NCBI GenBank assembly: GCA_963931925.1 | Contig: OZ007571.1 | Coordinates: 14,217,506-14,281,505, forward strand | Length of the DNA: 64,000 bases | Reading direction: 5' to 3' | Source: Onchidella celtica | Lineage: Eukaryota; Mollusca; Gastropoda; Systellommatophora; Onchidiidae | Part shown: positions 20,101 to 33,100 of the stretch, one piece after another | Position numbering within the stretch: the stretch's first letter is position 1 | How the letters are laid out: the number at the start of each line of letters is the position of its first letter | Notes under the pieces: generated by a model | The model's input: the letters and a program-made list of their open reading frames with translations, nothing else | What the model was told of the DNA's origin: nothing | The model's database searches: none | Made by a program: the position numbers and the translations under genes

Positions 20101-22951
20101 TGGATGTGGAAATGGTCTATTTCTCAAGCAATAAAATCATTTTCTGCGTAGGTTAGCACAGTGTTGCAATAAACACAACTGGGATATGGAATACCGGGTC
20201 TTTTTCGACTTTGAAAACTGCAGCTCTATCAAGGTGTCTCACTCTAATAAAAACAGTCCTTGGTTAATAATGTGTTGCGCCGAAGACGGCATAGTGGCTG
20301 ATCTTTTTGCACACTTAATTAATATGCTGTTTGTTTTGGAGTTCTGATGAATTAAAGAGTGGTATAGAACTGGCCACTCCAGTTGGCAAGCCATAAAGCC
20401 ATAAATTAGTTACACTGTACATGTAAAAGTAAAACAATTTTATAACGATTTCTTATGGCTCCGCAACTTACCCTCCCCCCCCCCCCCCAAATCACCCCAT
20501 CCCCACACACAGAGGTCCACACACATACCCCTGACCCCCACAGTCTATCTGATTAAATCTTTACCAGGTTAAAAAAAACACAGACAAGGAAACATGCAAA
20601 AATCCCTGTGATTGAGTCAAAATAAATTTCATTTATCGGAGCTAATGAAGAATTGGAGCAATATTTATGGAAACGTATAAGACACAACGTTTGGAAAATA
20701 ATGAATCAGTGCTGAAGAAATGATTATAATTGTAAGGAAAAACTGAAAGTTTTGTTCATTTCGGCTGTTGATACATTGATACCTCAGGGCAGACTCTGAC
20801 CAACGGGGTCAGCGAATTTCGATCGCAAGGCTGCAGTTACTTTTTCAGGCTTTTTTGGACTTGATTTTTCCGATAAGCCTTGTGCGAAGCGTGAAGACAT
20901 TCATTTAGTGGCTTTTGTCGCACTGTTCATTTCTCTTACTCTTCTACATCCTCTCCCATACGAGATTATTGATCTTCCTACTGCATCCTTACTATGTCGA
21001 TGCATAATTCCTCTGTTAATACTATCGCGTACCGCCAAAAATAATAGCATGGCATCCACTCTGACAAGACCTATATAAATATGCAGCATATAAAACAAAA
21101 AATGCATTCCCTCCATTTTTGTCTGTCAGTCTGCTTTATTTCAAACTGTCTAAATCTTTCGTTTTTATATTTCTTAACAATTTCCTCTTTCCTCTACTTT
21201 CTTTATAGCCGCTCCCCCCAAACCCCCCCCCCCCTTTTTTTTTTGCGGCACAGCTCGTCCAACTTTGTGGGGATTACGGTATAATATCATGGGTACAAAA
21301 ACTGAGTACCGTTTTTTCAGCTTTTGTAAATCCGTTCGAGCTTGTCTGGGAAGCTCACTATCCTATCCGATGCATTTTATTTTTAGTTTGAAATTGGGTA
21401 AAAAAAACGCCAGGGTCAGCCAATGCCAAATTAGTATTACTCTTCATCTGTAAGATTATCGCTATTACATAATGTATTACGGGCTTAAGGACATCAGGGT
21501 AATGTAGTTCGTGTAGTGTTAAAATAACAGTATCAGATCAGTGACTGGCATCATGTGACTGCTACGAACTGGAAAACCAAAAAATTGACAGGTGCGGCCA
21601 AACTCGAGAGACGTTCTGTTTTGTGAAATGCATAACATAATGGAAAAAAAACCCGTCTTCGTTGACTGAAAAAAAAAAACAAATTTCGGGTCTTGAGGTC
21701 ATGCGTCAGAGCAAGCACACGAAACATCAACTTATCGAGTTCGAACCCATGTGTTGTTGTTTTTCTTCCTCGACCGCAGATGTGAGAAAACCCAAGCTAT
21801 ATTAGCCATCTAATTCAATCCCTTCCCTCCTCTTCCCCTTGCGTCTATCACTGTTTACAGTCTGCAGATACAGATGGCTGAATTGACAAGAAAACAATTC
21901 ATTTTAGGGAATTTCTGTTTAAAGAAAACACTGGGAAATCAGTTAGACCGCAATTATCTCAAATTCCATTTCCTGGGGTTTTTCTCACCTCACAGACTTC
22001 TGTAATGAGATCAATGGACCATTTAGGACCTTCCAAAACATTTCCCTCTAAGTGGCTGGTTTACAAAGGCTGATCTTATCATCTGTTTGAAAACACACAC
22101 ACATTCATTCACAAATTTATGTTCACGCAGGCGCATCATATTTCTCACATTTTTTTTTTTTTTTGCTGTGTTTGTTGTCCGTTGAAAAATTGTAAATTGC
22201 GCTCATCCAAAGAAAAAAAAACTCCAAGTTGTTGGTATTGATTTTCTCCATGGAAACGATTGTGATTTGTGTGGCTCGGTGAGATTAAACAAATTCAGGG
22301 AACAGTTTACATGGGCACACGAGAGAAAATTTTGTTATTTGTCGCAGAACATGTCTGGATTTAAATTAGAGATGGGCGACCCTGCCTCCGGATTGGGGAT
22401 ATCTAATTACATATACACACACACAGAAAGAGTGTTCGATGTTGTGCAATGTCTGCTGAAGCTGACTGACCTGAGTGGTAATGTGAGTTTTCACAGAATG
22501 ATGTTAAATGGAATGCGACTGGGGCGGAGCTTTTGTTATATTGTTGTTGTTGTTATTGTTATTTTTGTTTCTGTTTGTTCAGATTTTTTTTTGCACATTG
22601 TGTAATCCGAGGAAGATCCTACAGACCGTAAGCGATTGGATATTCCACTTCCTTCACAAGAAAACGTTTACTTTGAAATGCACAATAAACAGTAAATCAA
22701 TCAAATAAAATCAATCAATCAATCAATCGATCAGTCAGTCTGTCTGTCTGTCTGTCTATTTGCCTGTCTGCTTGTGTGACTAATCTATCTATGTATTCCC
22801 ATGATGGATCTCTTTGAATATAATTATTATCCCTTCTATCTGTGTAACAATAAGATATTATTATGGTAACGGCTGTGTCAGCATTTATTCACACGTAATT
22901 TATTTGTCTGCTGAAAACATGTACATCTATTTCATTTTCTTCTCTTTTCAG
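17133..22951. other. Gene-poor stretch
   Basis: No exon or RNA gene could be supported. It contains homopolymers (poly-T near 17800, 18465 and 22150; poly-C near 18877, 20473 and 21223) and (CAAT)n/(CTGT)n at about 22700-22760. Two open frames (19465-19725 and 22267-22605) lack recognisable domains. Confidence 0.4.
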
Positions 22952-23089
22952 ATTAGCTACGGCTATTCTAAATATGGACCCTGCGCTCATCCATGTGACA
23001 AACGGTGCTGGCACCACGGAAGACACGATATAACATTTCGGCCTGATATACCCAACAGCTTTGTGGCCCCAAGAAAGGATTGTGCATGA
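22952..23089 (+). CDS. Candidate cysteine-rich terminal exon
   Basis: A strong acceptor (pyrimidine-rich TTTCATTTTCTTCTCTTTTCAG ending at 22951, split here only for description) is followed by 45 sense codons and a TGA. The predicted peptide has cysteines in the pattern C-x3-C-x3-C and one near the end (GPCAHPCDKRCWHHG, later RKDCA). It would be the last coding exon of an unknown gene, or an untranslated exon of the GPCR. There is no good donor after it. I do not recognise a family. Confidence 0.25.
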   Translation: MSYGYSKYGPCAHPCDKRCWHHGRHDITFRPDIPNSFVAPRKDCA

Positions 23090-23182
23090 TATTCTCCATA
23101 AATTCTAGTGCATATTGTGATGGTGCATTTTATTGACTATTGCTTCAAACAGAGCCCATATACTGACTTCTCCATAACCGCA

Positions 23183-23518
23183 TCAACTCAACTTTGAGGT
23201 ATCAAGATTTTCTGTGTCTGTAAAATTCTTTGTGACCATCTCCGAGGACCTCGGCCAGCTGACAAGGAGCTGGTTCAAAAACGGCTTCCTGTGTTTAAAA
23301 TTTGCAACCGTAGTTCTATCACGTTGGATTGCCATTGCCACAATGTAGTATTCACCAGGCTCATAAAGCGTTATGACAACAGTGGAGGACATTTGAAATA
23401 GATTCTGTGGTGTTATCTGATCATAAAAAATATCTTGCATTGATCTATGCCTATTATTCTCTCGAATTAAACGAGTCACTGACCTGACATTTGTGCTTAA
23501 TCTGTTTACTTTTTGCAT
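23183..23518 (-). CDS. Hypothetical 111-codon antisense frame
   Basis: This minus-strand frame has a protein-like composition (for example VVITLYEPGEYYIVAMAIQ and FLNQLLVSWPR) and lies 240 bp upstream of the GPCR start. There is no signal peptide, recognised domain or convincing splice site. It may be an exon of an unseen gene, a transposon remnant or chance. Confidence 0.2.
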   Translation of the reverse strand: MQKVNRLSTNVRSVTRLIRENNRHRSMQDIFYDQITPQNLFQMSSTVVITLYEPGEYYIVAMAIQRDRTTVANFKHRKPFLNQLLVSWPRSSEMVTKNFTDTENLDTSKLS

Positions 23519-23686
23519 TGTTTTAACTCGATCTTGACCGGCTTACCTATATTAAAAGATGGAAACATTTAATGACCATGTGGTTTACTACACATGAGGC
23601 ACAGTTTACATAGTTGAATTCTGATTTCCTACAGTGAGCAAGTCTTTCTGCAGCTATTACTGTTTTCTTTACGCGTATTTCTGTAC

Positions 23687-23688
23687 AG
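23687..23688 (+). promoter_or_regulatory. Candidate 3' splice site in GPCR 5' UTR
   Basis: The sequence ACTGTTTTCTTTACGCG followed by TATTTCTGTACAG is a good pyrimidine tract plus AG. It lies 72 bases before the GPCR start codon. It suggests that the first coding exon is preceded by an untranslated exon further upstream. This is inference from sequence context only. Confidence 0.4.
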
Positions 23689-23760
23689 GAAAGGCCAGTT
23701 AATATTGTGCTTTTGAAATCTAAGTCCAGCTAAGAAAATATATACATACCAAACTTCACG

Positions 23761-24180
23761 ATGGATACCACTACTATTTCAAACTTTCTAGACATATCCA
23801 TTCCGACTCGTACGAATTCGTCAAGCAATCTCTCCAATATTAACTCCACGAATTCCTCCACCGATTGGAACGAATATGGAATGAACATGGAAGATTACAT
23901 GGACGATCTGAACGACTATATACAACCAAGAGAGTACGAATGGTTTTTCATATGCGTCTACTTCGTCACCTTTGTTGTGGGTTTAGTGGGAAATGCCCTC
24001 GTATGTTTTGCTGTGTGGCGCAATGACAACATGAGGACAGTGACCAATGTGTTCATCGTGAACCTGGCAGTGGCGGATTTTCTGGTCATTTTGGTCTGTC
24101 TGCCGCCTACATTGGTCAGCGATGTCACAGAAACCTGGTTTCTTGGCACGGGCATGTGCAAGGCTATACTCTATCTGCAG
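23761..24180 (+). CDS. GPCR exon 1: N-terminus, TM1, TM2, start of TM3
   Basis: Encodes residues 1-140 and ends at a phase-0 donor (CTGCAG/GTAGGT). The N-terminus has N-glycosylation sequons at N19, N23, N28 and N31 and an acidic stretch before TM1. TM1 spans about 61-85 and TM2 about 96-120; ECL1 contains the typical ETWFLG. C133 starts TM3. The ATG has A at -3 and G at +4 and is the first Met of an open frame, with no signal peptide, as is usual for this family. Confidence 0.93.
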
Positions 24181-27100
24181 GTAGGTTGTTGTATGTATTG
24201 CAGCTCTTTGCCATTTTATAGGTTCATTTGTTTGTTGAATGTGTGTATGTGTGGAAAACGCAAACCTGCCATTTACATTGGGGGGGGGGGGGCTCAAAGA
24301 GTGTAGGGGTATGAGGGTGGGGGGGGGGCATGAATAACAAAAATACAAAATCATATTCATTACTACAACAGAGGAACATCGTCATCAAACCTTCTTGATA
24401 TCAGATTGACTGGCGCCAAATAAAATGGTCCCGTGTGCGATCAGAGTTATCAGGAATAGTTTTACCAGAGAGTATGTATTTATAGAGAGATCTCACTTCC
24501 GCCAAATCGCGAAAATAGGTCGCTACGGTAAACAAGGATTGAAGGAGGTCACCTTCACCAAAGACGGTGTGCATATCTGTTTACTGTGGTTTGTTCATAT
24601 TCTTTGGCGGATTGAAACTATTTAGAGCCGTTTGTAAGCTCTTACGCCGCGTGGAAATGCACAAATGGGAATTGTTTACCGCAGCGACCTACTTTCCGCT
24701 CCATGCTAACAGTGGTTTGGCGGAGCCTCCCGTGTCTCCCAGTGCAGATCGACCCTTAGTGAAAAGTCTCTATTCATATATACTCTCTGGTTTTTACGCT
24801 TTTGTGTTGCCTTTCCTGAAGTTTGCAGTTTTTTCACACTATACAGTATTAATTTTTCCCTTTTAATTTGTTAAATTATCTTTACGTTTACAATAAATAT
24901 TTGCAACAAGCAGTGCTCTTCTGTGTTCCTTAAGCGTTCGGCCCTGTAATTAGCTGGAATTCTAAAGTCATATATCTTAGACACTGTCAGGAGATATCAC
25001 TGCCCGAGAGAGATGGAAGGAAAAGACAGATCATTATTGCTTCCAAATTCTTAGCCTTCAAGCCATCCAGATGTCAGTCCATTTATTTATCTGAACACCC
25101 CATAGTTTATCTATTATTGCCTTGGTGTGCTTAATGAAAGTGACAAATAATGATATGTTTCTACATTTTTGGTGTAATTACATTCTAAGAGTGCCACATC
25201 ACAGAGGGATTAAAGACGTTCATTAATTTTCTTAAAAGTTGTTGGTCGTTGGCAATTTGTCACAAACAAGCTGCAAATTAATTGCATTAATTAAAACAAA
25301 ATGATTGATACAAAGAGATGGGTTCCTGATGGTGGGATCCTGACGAAACCACGCGAGAATTTAGAAAAATACCGTACATGGGGAAAACATATGAAAATGA
25401 AAGTTTAGAAATGTTGGAGAAGTTTCAAACGTTGGGGGAAATTGTCAGTGAAGCGAAATCAACACGGGGGGAATATTATACAATCATGTAACTATCAACA
25501 GCTTAAAGGCAGAACATTTATACAGAAACGATTGAAAGAAAGGCTGAAAGAATGTTGAAGAGAAATCTTTAAGTGGCTAAGAGAGAGAGAAAAAGAAAGA
25601 GAGAGAGAGAGTGAGAGACAGACAGAGAGAACACAAACGCAGACTTTAAAAAGCCGCTTGAAAACATGCGGAAAAAAAACACCTAAATACATGATACACT
25701 CATGTTTTTCTCTTTGGAAACCGAAAGTAACGCAGGAATGCACTCTTGGGCAGGTTATTTTTGTTTGGTTCACGAGGGTCAGAAGGCTCCAGGGTGCTAA
25801 CATCGCACCGAACCAGTGAATTTGAAAAGAAGTTTAACTTACAGACAGTAATTAGATACAGAATTATTTCTATAAACCAAAGAACATTGTACCTGTTTTT
25901 GTCCGTTTCCAAGAGGACAAATTACACTCATGACCAATTTCTGCGACTGCATTTCACTGAGTGTTTGATTTATAAAAGAACTTTGAATCGGCAGTTTCAT
26001 AGTTCAATGTTGAATCAATATTTGGCCAGGGAGATTCAACAGGATTTTGACTTAAGTTAAATTACATTGTCAGGTACTTTTGGACAACTTTGCAGTTGTT
26101 TCTTTCTTCTCTCTTGGTGCCTTCGAGCCACCATAGTGTTGCGGCTAGGTGGACACGAGCTTGGCAACATTCACTTGACAGGCTGAACAAAGTCAAGTCT
26201 AAACATTCTGTCCCAGCTGGTTATTCGTCACCTAACTTGACTGAGATTGAAATACTTTTTCTACCGGTCTATCTTTCTCTCTTCGTCTCAGTATTTTTGT
26301 TTGTCATTTGGTTGGTTTATTCCTGATTTGGACCGTAAAGTTGTTTGTGTGTGTGTGTGTGTGTGTATGTGTGTGTGTGTTTGTTTCTTACGTGAAGTAG
26401 GGTTTATTAGAATGTTAATTCTCACCGTGTTAATTACCTCTCTTTTGTCTTTGAACTTTTTCTTTGTACAGTGATTCCTGTCTTAAATTATTGCAAGCGG
26501 ATATGCTGTATTGCGCGATATAACCGATCTCCAGTGTCATTGCCTGAGAAACTTCAGAGAATGGGCATTTCTCATTATCAACTCACACACACGACAATGT
26601 CCATTGACTATAACTTGGCTTACATCACGGACTAATAAATTAACCAGACTGGATGATCCCATTTTGTGACGTCACAAAACAGCGAAAGGTCATGAACCAT
26701 CCGCCATATTAGGTTTAAGGTAGCGACCGACGCTTCAGCATAGCTACAATTTTTCTTCTTCTTCTTCTTCTATAGTTGGTCCGTCTAGAAGACGACTCCC
26801 CAACTGCACTACTATATATGCGACTCAACGTCGCTCCTCTGAGGCTAAAAGCAGGGTAAAACCTTACATAGATGTTAAGACCATTTAAAAATATATTAGT
26901 TGTATAAAGTCTTTTGTATATATAACTCTGGTATAAATATCTCTTGGTTTCCAGATTGTGCACAGAAATACAACCCGCACTTTAGTTACAATGGTAGCTG
27001 CAACGGATAATAATGTTCTTAAATTCATTGTCGAAAGTCGTTGCAGACGATAGTGTTTGGACTTCTGCCGGGAGGTTGTTCCACATCCTGATGACATTAG

Positions 27101-30100
27101 GGTAAAAAGAATAAAGATGGCTGTTAACCCGTGAGCTTGGGATGTTATATTTTATATTATTCCTTCTGTTGCCTCTGGTATTAATGGTGAGGTGGTTCAG
27201 TGGGATATGGATATTTCCTTCCCTGCCTTTATAAAATATTTTTACTTTGTTTTTTGCTCTCCTCTCTTCTAATGGTGTCCACTCGAGGTCTCTCATCATT
27301 TTATTTACACTACTACTTCTAGTATAGTCATTTGTCACAAAGCGGGCAGCTCTCCTCTGGACCCTTTCCAGTTGGTCTATGTTTATTCGACAGTGGGGGT
27401 CCCAGACACTGCAGCCATACTCTAGGGAGGGCCTCACAAAGGTGTTATAGCATTTTTCTTTTACTTTCCTATCGCAGTTAGAGATGTTCCTTTTTAGAAA
27501 TGCTAGTATACCGTTTGCTTTGTTACATGTGTTATTAATGTGTTGGTTCCATGTAAGTTTTCTGTCCAATGTAACTCCCAAATATTTAGCCTCATGTGTT
27601 TCGCTCAATTTTTCGTCGTGTATAAAGTAGTCTGAGGTGATGTTGTGTTTTTTATTTGAAATTCTCAGGACTTGGCATTTATTGGGGTGGAATTCCATAC
27701 GCCAGTCCCTCTCCCATTTTTGTAGACTGTCTAGATCTTTCTGTAAAATTTCCGTATCTTCTTTTGAGTTTATTGTTCTATAGAGGAGGCTATCATCAGC
27801 AAACAGTCGTAATTTAGTGCCTGGAGAGATCTTACTTGGCATATCGTTAATATAAACTAGGAATAGTAAGGGGCCCATTACAGTACCCTGGGGTACTCCC
27901 GAGAGAACAGCTGCAGGATTGGATGACTTTCCATCAACGACGACTATCTGTGTTCTATTTTCTAAGAAAGACTTAATCCACTTCAAAGTACTGTTTCTAA
28001 CTCCATAATGGTTTAGTTTAGTCAAGAGACTAGCATGGTGCACTTTATCGAAGGCTTTACTGAAATCTAATAAGATGGTATCAGTCTGCCTGTTGTTATT
28101 CAGGTTATTAACAAAATCATTGCAAGTTGTGACCAGCTGGGACTCACACGACCTGTGTTTTCTAAAACCATGCTGTACATGTGTTAAAACTGAGTGTTTC
28201 TCGAGATGCTTCATGATGCTGGTATGCAAGATATGCTCTAAAAGTTTACAAGATATTGATGTCAGGGAGACTGGTCTATAATTTTCAGGACTAGCTCTAT
28301 TTCCTTTCTTAAAAATGGGTACTACATTTGCTTTTTTCCAGTCTTCCGGTATTTTTCCTTGTTCAATTGAAGCTCTAAATAACAAAGTGTAAACAGGGGC
28401 AATTTCCTTGGCACAGAGTTTCAGTAATTTGGCGGGAATTCCATCAGGCCCTGTAGCTTTATTTTCGTTAAGGTTTTCCAAAAGTTTCAGTACTCCATTT
28501 TCTGTGACAAATATTTCATCCACATCCGGCAGTTTGGCATCACTCAGCTCTCCCGAGAAGACTCCCCCTGGGTCGGAAAAGACCTTACAAAATTGAGTAT
28601 TTAAGATATTGGCTCTTTTTTGGGCATCTTGCTGTGGGTGCCCTCTCTCATCGTTCAGTGCGGCTACTCCTAAGTTTTCTTTATTTTTACTTTTCACATA
28701 TCTCCAAAGTTTTTTACTGTTATCAGATGAATCACTTATCATCTCATGGATATAATTATTATGAGCTTTCCGGCATTCTTTCTGTGTCAATCTTTTAATT
28801 TCTAGATATTTGTTTTTCACTCGTTCGGAGTTGCACTGTTTCATTTTTTTGAACCATTTACATTTTTTCCGAACTAATCTTTTCGTTAAAGTATTTATCC
28901 AGGGTTGGTGAATTTTTGTGGATGACATTTTTGTTGGGACATTTTCCATGATCATGTTCAAATTTAACTTGATACAGTCCCAGAGTTTGTTTGCGTCAGT
29001 TTTTGAAGAGTGGTATTTCATGAAAAAAGTGCCAAAAGTTGCTGCCTCCCTTTTCAAATTATTTTCGTCTGTCTGATTCCATAGGTAAATCTGTCGCCTA
29101 ATAGGTCTTTTCTTAAAGGGTTTCAGTTCTGAATCAATCTGGACTATGTCATGGTCCCCTAGTCCAGGAAGAATTTTGATCTCTCTTGTAAGGTTAGGGA
29201 AATTAGTAAAGAATAGGTCTAACAGTGCATCTCCTCGAGTGGTCTCTTTTACTGCTTGCTCTAGGCCTATATCCGCAGCACTGTCTAAAAATAGGTCATT
29301 TATTTCTCTTAAGTTTTGGCAACTCTTCACATTTCCTTCTTCCCAGTTTATATCAGGTAAATTGAAGTCTCCTCCTATCCAGATGGTAGCCTTTTTGTTC
29401 TTTTGGTAGGCACTGAGAAGTTCATTACAAATGTTCTTACTAGTTTCCAAGTCACTACCAGGAGGTCGATAGACTGCACCCACAACAAGAGGAGGTTTAC
29501 CCTGCACTCTAATCTTACAGAAAACAGTTTCTCCTGCTTCCTCACTAGGTATTTTTTCACTAACTAAATTCTTCTTCACTGCTATCAAGACCCCACCTCC
29601 CCTTCTCTTCTTCCTATCATTTCTGTAGATTTCATAATCATCATTAATTGAAATTTCACTGGTTTTTATATTTTCGTTTAGCCATGTTTCTGTTCCGATG
29701 ATTACGTCAGGTTTAGTTTCGTTCAAAAATGAGCTCAGTTCTTCTTTCTTGTTCCAAATGCTTTGAAAATTTATAACCTGGGTTCTGAACGTGGTTTTCT
29801 CTTTGGCTGGCTCTTTTTTCTTGGATTTGGGGTGTGGGGTTGACGAATATTTTGGTTCAAAGATTGGTATTTCTGTGTTACTTTTATTAGTATCTAAATG
29901 TTGTAAGATATCAAAACTATTGTGGGATCTTGATCTACTACAGTCTAAGTTTAATTGAAAATCAGTGAATAAGCTGGAACTAAAATTTGGCATGCCACAA
30001 TGGATACATTCCCATGCGGCATTGCTATTGCCCAGTGTTTCATACATTACTGAGTTTATTCCCATACATTTGAATGACACCATTCTGACACGCCTACTGA

Positions 30101-33100
30101 ACGCGGGAGTTTGGTTCCGCACCAAGAAATTAATACATGTACAACCGATCTTGACAAATGAAAAGAAATTTCTATTGTAGATAGAACTAGAATCGGAATT
30201 TCCCGAGCGGCGGCCATGTTGGTTATACAGTCGTCGCTCGGGAAATTCCGTAAAAAACGACACAGCCCGAAGCTCGTGTTTCCAGAATGGTTAATTTATT
30301 AGTCTGTGGCTTACATGGATTGCAGAAGAACATGACAGTAATAATTCTGCTATTTTGACCTCGAATTGAAATCCTCCAATCATCATAAAAACACACACGT
30401 ATGCACACATATTCAACTATGCTTGCTCGGCGGTACCGTTTTGTACATCCATATTAGGAGTTTTAACATGGTCACTTACAACAGAAAGTTATAGAAATTC
30501 ATTGTCTGTAACTTTCTTCGATCTCAATTTTCAGGTTCTGCGGTATCACTTAAAAACAAAAACCGTGTGTTTTTAACATCACGGTGATTTTTACTTAAAT
30601 CATATACAGTAACCAAAGATGTATTTAGATTTCCATACCTTTCAGCGATTGTTTTTCGAAACATATTGTGAAACATTAGTTGCCCGCAGCCGGATTTTTT
30701 TTCGTTTTCCCAAAGGATAAGAATTAGGTACCCAGGAATTCCAAGAAGTCACGCTGTACGCATTACAAAGGACCCATTTTTACATGATTTGAACAAATGT
30801 TTATAGATAACATTGAACTCGGTAAAAAAATTAATTTGAAAAGAAACAGTTCCATCTTGGATACGGAAATTAATGTAGATGATGCCAAAACATTTGCCAA
30901 ATCACAAAAGCCACCCAATCAAGCCTGTTGTATAATTACTGTGACCTTTGATTAAACAGATCGGATCAATGCAGAAGGTGCAGAAAACTTGACCAAATCC
31001 CAAGTCTCCCTTTCAAAACTTGGTGGCATAAACCTTGTGACCTTTAATTTCATAGATTGCTTCAGTGCAGAAAGTGCCAGTCAGTCCTCCGAGACTTGAA
31101 GCATCAGCGGCTGGTCTACACGACACAGAGACTCTGTACTCAACCATCTTCAGCTACGGGCATTGCCTGTACTTATTTAAGTTTAATTTCCGATATTTTC
31201 AGTGTTTTCCAGTGTTACCATGGCCATGTTGTGAATAACTTCTCTGTAATGTGTTTACGGTCCGTAACTCACCTCCAGGAAATGGGTGAGTACATCCTTC
31301 TAAACGTATTATTACGAACGTTTAGCATGAAAGGAAAGTAACGATTGTTTGCCTGTTGAATCTGTACTAGTTCAGGGGACAAAATAATATTACGCCCCCC
31401 TCCCCCAGTGCTGTTACCCCCCCCCCCCCCCCGACTCGTCAGTGATTTCTCAGATCAGACATATTTTTAAACTGAGATCAATCGTTCATGTTTTTTTTTA
31501 GCATAATAAAGTAAGGGAATGGCAGTTCTGAAAATAACCTGTTAACTTATCTAGCGGGATTATAAACGGCGTTGTCCCAGGCATCTATAAAGAATACCGT
31601 TATAATTTTTTAGGACGATGATTTACCGGAAGATTTATAGCGAATTCTTGCATGGAAAACAAGAAACCAAAGCCTTATTTTCAGAGCAAAGAGCTTAATT
31701 AATGTCATCAAACATCGTGACAAACGTTAGGCTTGGATTACAACAGACAATGGTTTTTCCATGACGGAGATATCAGTTTTCAGGTCTGTGATCAAGGCAG
31801 TTTGGTTTATTCAGAGATGAACGACCCGTTGATGTGAAGATAGGCGACGTCGCAATGATTCAACCATACGTAAACATGATCTGGTCTATATAAAGTATAG
31901 AACGTTCAGTGTTTTATATAGGAAAGTAGAAATGCACGGAAAAGACCGCTGATTATGTACTCTAGCCTGAGCAATACAAATCTTGCAATTTTTTTGTACC
32001 AAGCCTAATGGAATATATCTCGATCTATGTCACATTAATAACGGCACTTGGATTCAATGCCAAATCCAATACATGCAGAACTTGACACCACAATTGGTTA
32101 CAGAATGCATAAATGAGGTAAAGGTTGGGATTTTCGGCCGGCAATATGTAAAGAGAAGGAAAAGACAAAGTTCTGATCACACTTTTCGATTTTACTAGAC
32201 GAAAATGCGTTTATTTAATGCGTCTTAAATAAGCGTAAATCTTGCAAATTCTTTATTCTAAGCGTAAAGAGGGGCGAAAAACGAAATTTCCATGCTTTTT
32301 GACTGTAGCTGGCGAAAATGTATTTCTCTCTTTGGCGGTAAAAAAAGCAAACAAAGAAAAAATTGTAAAGAAATATTATTAAAGACTGGATTTTGTTCAA
32401 AACTAATATGTCCACGTACTTTAATGCCAGAAATTGAAGCTGTACACAAAGTTTCATAATTTTTGGTCACGTAGTCAGTCCGTTTTAGATGCACTCACCT
32501 TCATCCTCTAGATCCATTATAGTGAAGTGATTTATAGTGTTCTTGGCATTGCAGTGAAACGTCTGTTGTTACAGCTTAATTGTTATGTTATAGTACTTAC
32601 ATTGTCTTTCTGATGAAAAAAAAATATCAGTTTATTTACATCGCTTTGCTGTATTATAAAATACAGCACACATTGGGAAAAAAAAAATGGCCTAGCAGTC
32701 CAAAATGATTAGTTGGTAGGATTTTAGTCTAAACTATTTTATCATGATCTGACCATGTGGCCATTGACCTTTGTAGTTATCGATTCCTACATTTGAACAA
32801 CTTCCCATCCTGCCAGATGACGTTGTCTAATCAATATTTGCCATGGGTCAAGATGGTTTCATATTTCATCCTAATTTCACCAAACCGATTTGGGTCACAT
32901 GGCTGAAACTCAACTATTGGAAAGAATACAGAAAGTAGTGACGGGCGCAATTCTGCTCCAAAGACAAAATATAGCAAAAAGAAAAAGTTGTGTGTAGCAA
33001 CGCCTCGCGTAAGAAATAATACAGAAATGACACCATAAAACGCCAACGTTAGGGTAAGACAAGACGAGCTTTCGGTATATTTACCTTCGTTGGAAAAAGA

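Larger units (their letters stand above)
26626..30308. mobile_element. Inverted-repeat DNA transposon copy B, split by a LINE
   Basis: The second copy of the 396-bp element at 1667-2062. The left end begins CACGGACTAATAAATTAACC and the right end is its inverse at about 30282-30308. It is flanked by a perfect 8-bp duplication GCTTACAT at 26618-26625 and 30309-30316. The left part (26626 to about 26752) and the right part (about 30129-30308) match copy A. The 3.4 kb between them is a LINE. An 18-bp perfect palindrome with a CRE core lies at 26663-26680. Confidence 0.9.

Noticed and set aside
22267..22605. 112-codon ORF
   Set aside because: Ends in GTT-repeat-derived valine-rich sequence; no recognisable domain.
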